From Perilla frutescens (taxonomy: Eukaryota; Streptophyta; Magnoliopsida; Lamiales; Lamiaceae): DNA of 64,000 bases. Of the stretch, positions 61,276 through 64,000 are shown piece by piece (position 1 is the first letter of the stretch; every line of letters begins with the position of its first letter). Both the position numbers and the translations under genes were made by a program. The stretch is taken from the NCBI GenBank assembly GCA_026008535.1, contig BRKX01000002.1, positions 71,197,380 through 71,261,379 of the forward strand, read 5' to 3'. The notes under the pieces were generated by a model. That model was not told where the DNA came from and did no database searches. It saw only the letters and a program-made list of their open reading frames with translations.

Positions 61276-64000
61276 ATGGCAGCAAGTGTAGCTTCAGGGA
61301 GCGGCCAGCTTCATTTTCAAGAGTCCTTTTGCAAGGCACATGGCTGCAAACAGGCTTCATCCGTTCGCAATATAGCCGTGCCTTCATGCATGCAGAAGGA
61401 GCTTTCTTGGTATGTCATACCAAGTAGTCTTACAATTTATGCCTTGTTATTGTGGTATATCTGGGGATTTTACACTGGTTTCTCCCTTCTTAACAATGAA
61501 ACATTATTGAAAATTGAAGGTTTGATAATTTGATTCTGTAACATGTGTTAAGACCTTTCTGTTGGTAGAGAAATCATGAAGAAAGCTCTTTTTTTTTCAC
61601 ACTGAACAATATTCTGTGTGTATGGTCAATTTCTTATATTGATATTCGTGTTAGGCGAACAGTACCTTCCCTCCAGAAAATTACACCACTTAAGGTTGTT
61701 CGTTGGTGGTTGACAAACAGGGGTTACCTTTGTTGGTGTTTGTTGTTTGCTCAGCCTAGTCAACAATTTAACCGATTTATATCTACAGGCACTTCTAGTT
61801 TGTGGTCAACTTCTATAAATGTTGGATCTTACTTATATGGCTTTTGAGAATTATGATTCAGTCACCTTGCTATTATTTGATTTTTTTTTCCCTCCACTTT
61901 TTATGATAAAAGCAAGAACCCACTATGAATTTGGGTCTTTTTACTTACATCTGCATCTGATAATGCATGATTTGTAAATCAGGTGTCATGGGGTCTCTAA
62001 AGGCTTGCGGATTAAGAAAATTAATTATTTCCATCATCATATCAAGGAAGATTATAAGCAAAGCAGAGTAGTGGTCAGATCATACCTGAGAGAGGGTTAT
62101 AATAAATATTTTGACTTTGCTGTGATTGGAAGTGGAGTTGCTGGCCTTCGTTATGCTCTTGAAGTTGCAAAACGTGGAACTGTTGCAGTAATAACCAAGG
62201 CTGAACCACATGAGAGCAACACCAACTATGCACAGGGTGGTGTGAGTGCTGTGTTGTGCCCATCAGACTCAGTGGAGAGTCACATGCAGGATACAATTGT
62301 TGCAGGCGCTTATCTATGTGATGAGGAGACTGTTCGGGTATGTTATTAAATCATGCTGTTTCCTGATCCATGTTTTCTACTCTATGGCTCTAAAAAGGGT
62401 GAAAATTTTCTTATGCATGTCTATGTAACGACACTTTCCTTGCAGTATGTCAAGCGACGGATTTTGTATATTAATGTTTTCCTGCCACATATATATGTAT
62501 ATAATCACATGACATGCAAAATTAGCTTATGCTTCTTTTTTTATTTAGTATGTTGTAAATCAACAAATATGATCTTTTTCACAAGCATTATTATACATAC
62601 AGGTAGTATGTACAGAAGGACCTGAGAGAATCAGAGAATTGATTGCTATGGGTGCTTCATTTGATCATGGGGAGGATGGGAATTTGCACCTGGCAAGGGA
62701 AGGAGGACATTCTCATCGTAGGATTGTACATGCTGCAGATATGACTGGTAGGGAGATAGAGAGGGCTTTACTGGAAGCAGTACGAAAAGATCCCAATATC
62801 TTTGTGTTTGAGCATCATTTCGCAATAGATTTACTGACTTCTCAGGTAATTTGGTCCTTGTGTGTGCATAAATATTTTATTTGGTTTTCATACCAATGTT
62901 GCTTCCAATTGATTTGGCACTAGCAGATGATGTAGAAGTGATAATCTGATGTATGAAGGGATGTTAAATATTTTAAGTCTTACTAAAGGTTCCAATACAT
63001 TGTCTAACATAGCTATACTTGGCTTGCAGGATGGTTCTGACACTGTTTGTCACGGTGTTGATACTTTGAATACAGAGACACAAGAGGTAAGAAAAGTGAT
63101 TCTGGTTCATATCATTTTTGTAATTTTTCTTTGAAGATACTTGTAAGAACGTGCTTATGTAGGTGTCTGTGTGACATTTTGTGATTTCTATCTTTGTTTT
63201 GTTTTGACTATTTAGGTGGTAAGATTCATTTCAAAGGTAACCCTACTTGCATCAGGAGGGGCTGGACATATCTATCCAAATACCACCAATCCTCAGGTAA
63301 AATTGAGTAGATGAAAATTCAAAGTAGGAAGCAACACCAGCCCAAGTCATTTTACTCTTTGGAGATAATCTCATTTTTTAAGCAGCTACATTATGTACGA
63401 ACAATGAGCTTTTCTGTTGTATTTGGAGACCTCAAAAGTACAAGATTAAAAGAAATTTTCTTTATGCATCTTTATTGTGGATTTTTATCAGTTATGGAGC
63501 CACAAATTTTATGTTAATTGGGATTTATCTAGACTCGCATACAATTTTATGCAAACTGTTTCCATTGTGTCATATAGGTTGCAACTGGAGATGGAATTGC
63601 TATGTCTCACCGAGCTGATGCTGTAATTTCTAATATGGAGTAAGCTATTCTAACTTTGATCACAGTCATGATTGCAACTTTTTCTTCTTGAATGTATAAA
63701 ACGGTTCTGTGATTTTTGATGTGTATACGGGCTTATTAGAATACACGGTTAGGCTTCAATTGGTTACAGCATTGTGAAGCAACTTTTGTTCTTGGTCTTT
63801 TACACTCTTGAAGTAATGCTTATTTGATAATGAGCGAAGATTAGAGTTTTAGTTCACCCACCAAAATTTTGGTTGTCAACTTACGCTGGTGCATTATTAT
63901 GCTACACAGGTTTGTGCAGTTCCACCCGACTGCTTTGGCTGATGAAGGGCTGCCAGTTAAGCCAAAAGAGGCCCGACAAAATGCCTTTTTGATAACTGAA
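61276..64000 (+). CDS. AO: L-aspartate oxidase, chloroplastic, 3' partial
   Basis: Seven exons are visible (61276-61409, 61983-62337, 62603-62845, 63030-63086, 63216-63296, 63578-63639, 63910 to the window end), giving 341 residues of about 640. The enzyme (NadB type) oxidises L-aspartate to iminoaspartate with FAD, the first step of plastid NAD synthesis, ahead of quinolinate synthase. Visible marks are a Ser/Ala-rich N-terminal targeting region with no sequence conservation; the FAD dinucleotide fold VIGSGVAGLRYALEVAKRG (exon 2); HESNTNYAQGGVSA; the substrate-region REGGHSHRRIVHAADMTG (exon 3); LLASGGAGHIYPNTTNPQ (exon 5); and EFVQFHPTAL (exon 7). The start is the first in-frame ATG just after the leader-intron acceptor. 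The C-terminal half lies beyond the window. Confidence 0.95.

Overview
This is a nuclear-genome window from a flowering plant, most likely a dicot and possibly an asterid. The sequence is AT-rich, the genes are split by short GT-AG introns with AT-rich interiors, and several proteins carry plastid targeting regions. TA-rich microsatellites, Stowaway-type MITEs, a Ty1/copia element and Mutator-like transposons fill the spaces. The lineage within the dicots is an inference that I cannot pin down.

Genes in order: (1) the 3' four-fifths of a P4-type phospholipid flippase (30-4444, +), whose 5' end lies before the window; (2) a single-exon DUF1645-family protein (11925-12719, +); (3) LSF1, the plastid LIKE SEX FOUR 1 protein of starch breakdown, complete in ten exons (25315-29393, +); (4) a chloroplast beta-carbonic anhydrase, complete in nine exons (32295-34710, +); (5) a beta-barrel outer-membrane protein resembling mitochondrial OM47 of about 428 residues, complete in fourteen exons (35725-40097, -), convergent with the carbonic anhydrase; (6) the 5' half of plastid L-aspartate oxidase, the entry enzyme of NAD synthesis (61276 to the window end, +). 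Exon borders were set by eye from reading frame, GT/AG sites and family resemblance. The six genes do not form a pathway; three serve plastid metabolism (starch, CO2, NAD).

The gene-free DNA is the unusual part. At least four elements (7291-8628, 13929-17109, 49533-53550, 55731-56849) have long imperfect terminal inverted repeats, 9-bp or near-9-bp target duplications typical of Mutator-like elements, and gene-like, exon-like or GC-rich cargo. A fifth (58018-58944) has inverted repeats of about 145 bp and a perfect 9-bp duplication. Two of these (13929-17109 and 49533-53550) share a layout: GC-rich leader-like sequence inside each end reading inward, a homologous rightward exon on the minus strand, and many copies of a GTATCA/TGATAC motif. 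In the first of them the motif array is inverted between the two halves. The 55731-56849 element carries an extensin-like proline-rich fragment, and the 49533-53550 element carries a TPR-protein exon fragment with a frameshift.

Between the OM47-like gene and these elements sits a defective copia retrotransposon (40449-46287, minus strand). It has a perfect 5-bp target duplication, LTRs about 97% alike, a tRNA-Met primer site, in-frame stops, and a deletion that removes protease and the integrase core. Two copies of another repeat family (10960-11600 and 46751-47764, opposite orientation) carry a G-run/C-run minisatellite. Remaining intergenic DNA is AT-rich with MITE-like inverted repeats and no gene that I can support.
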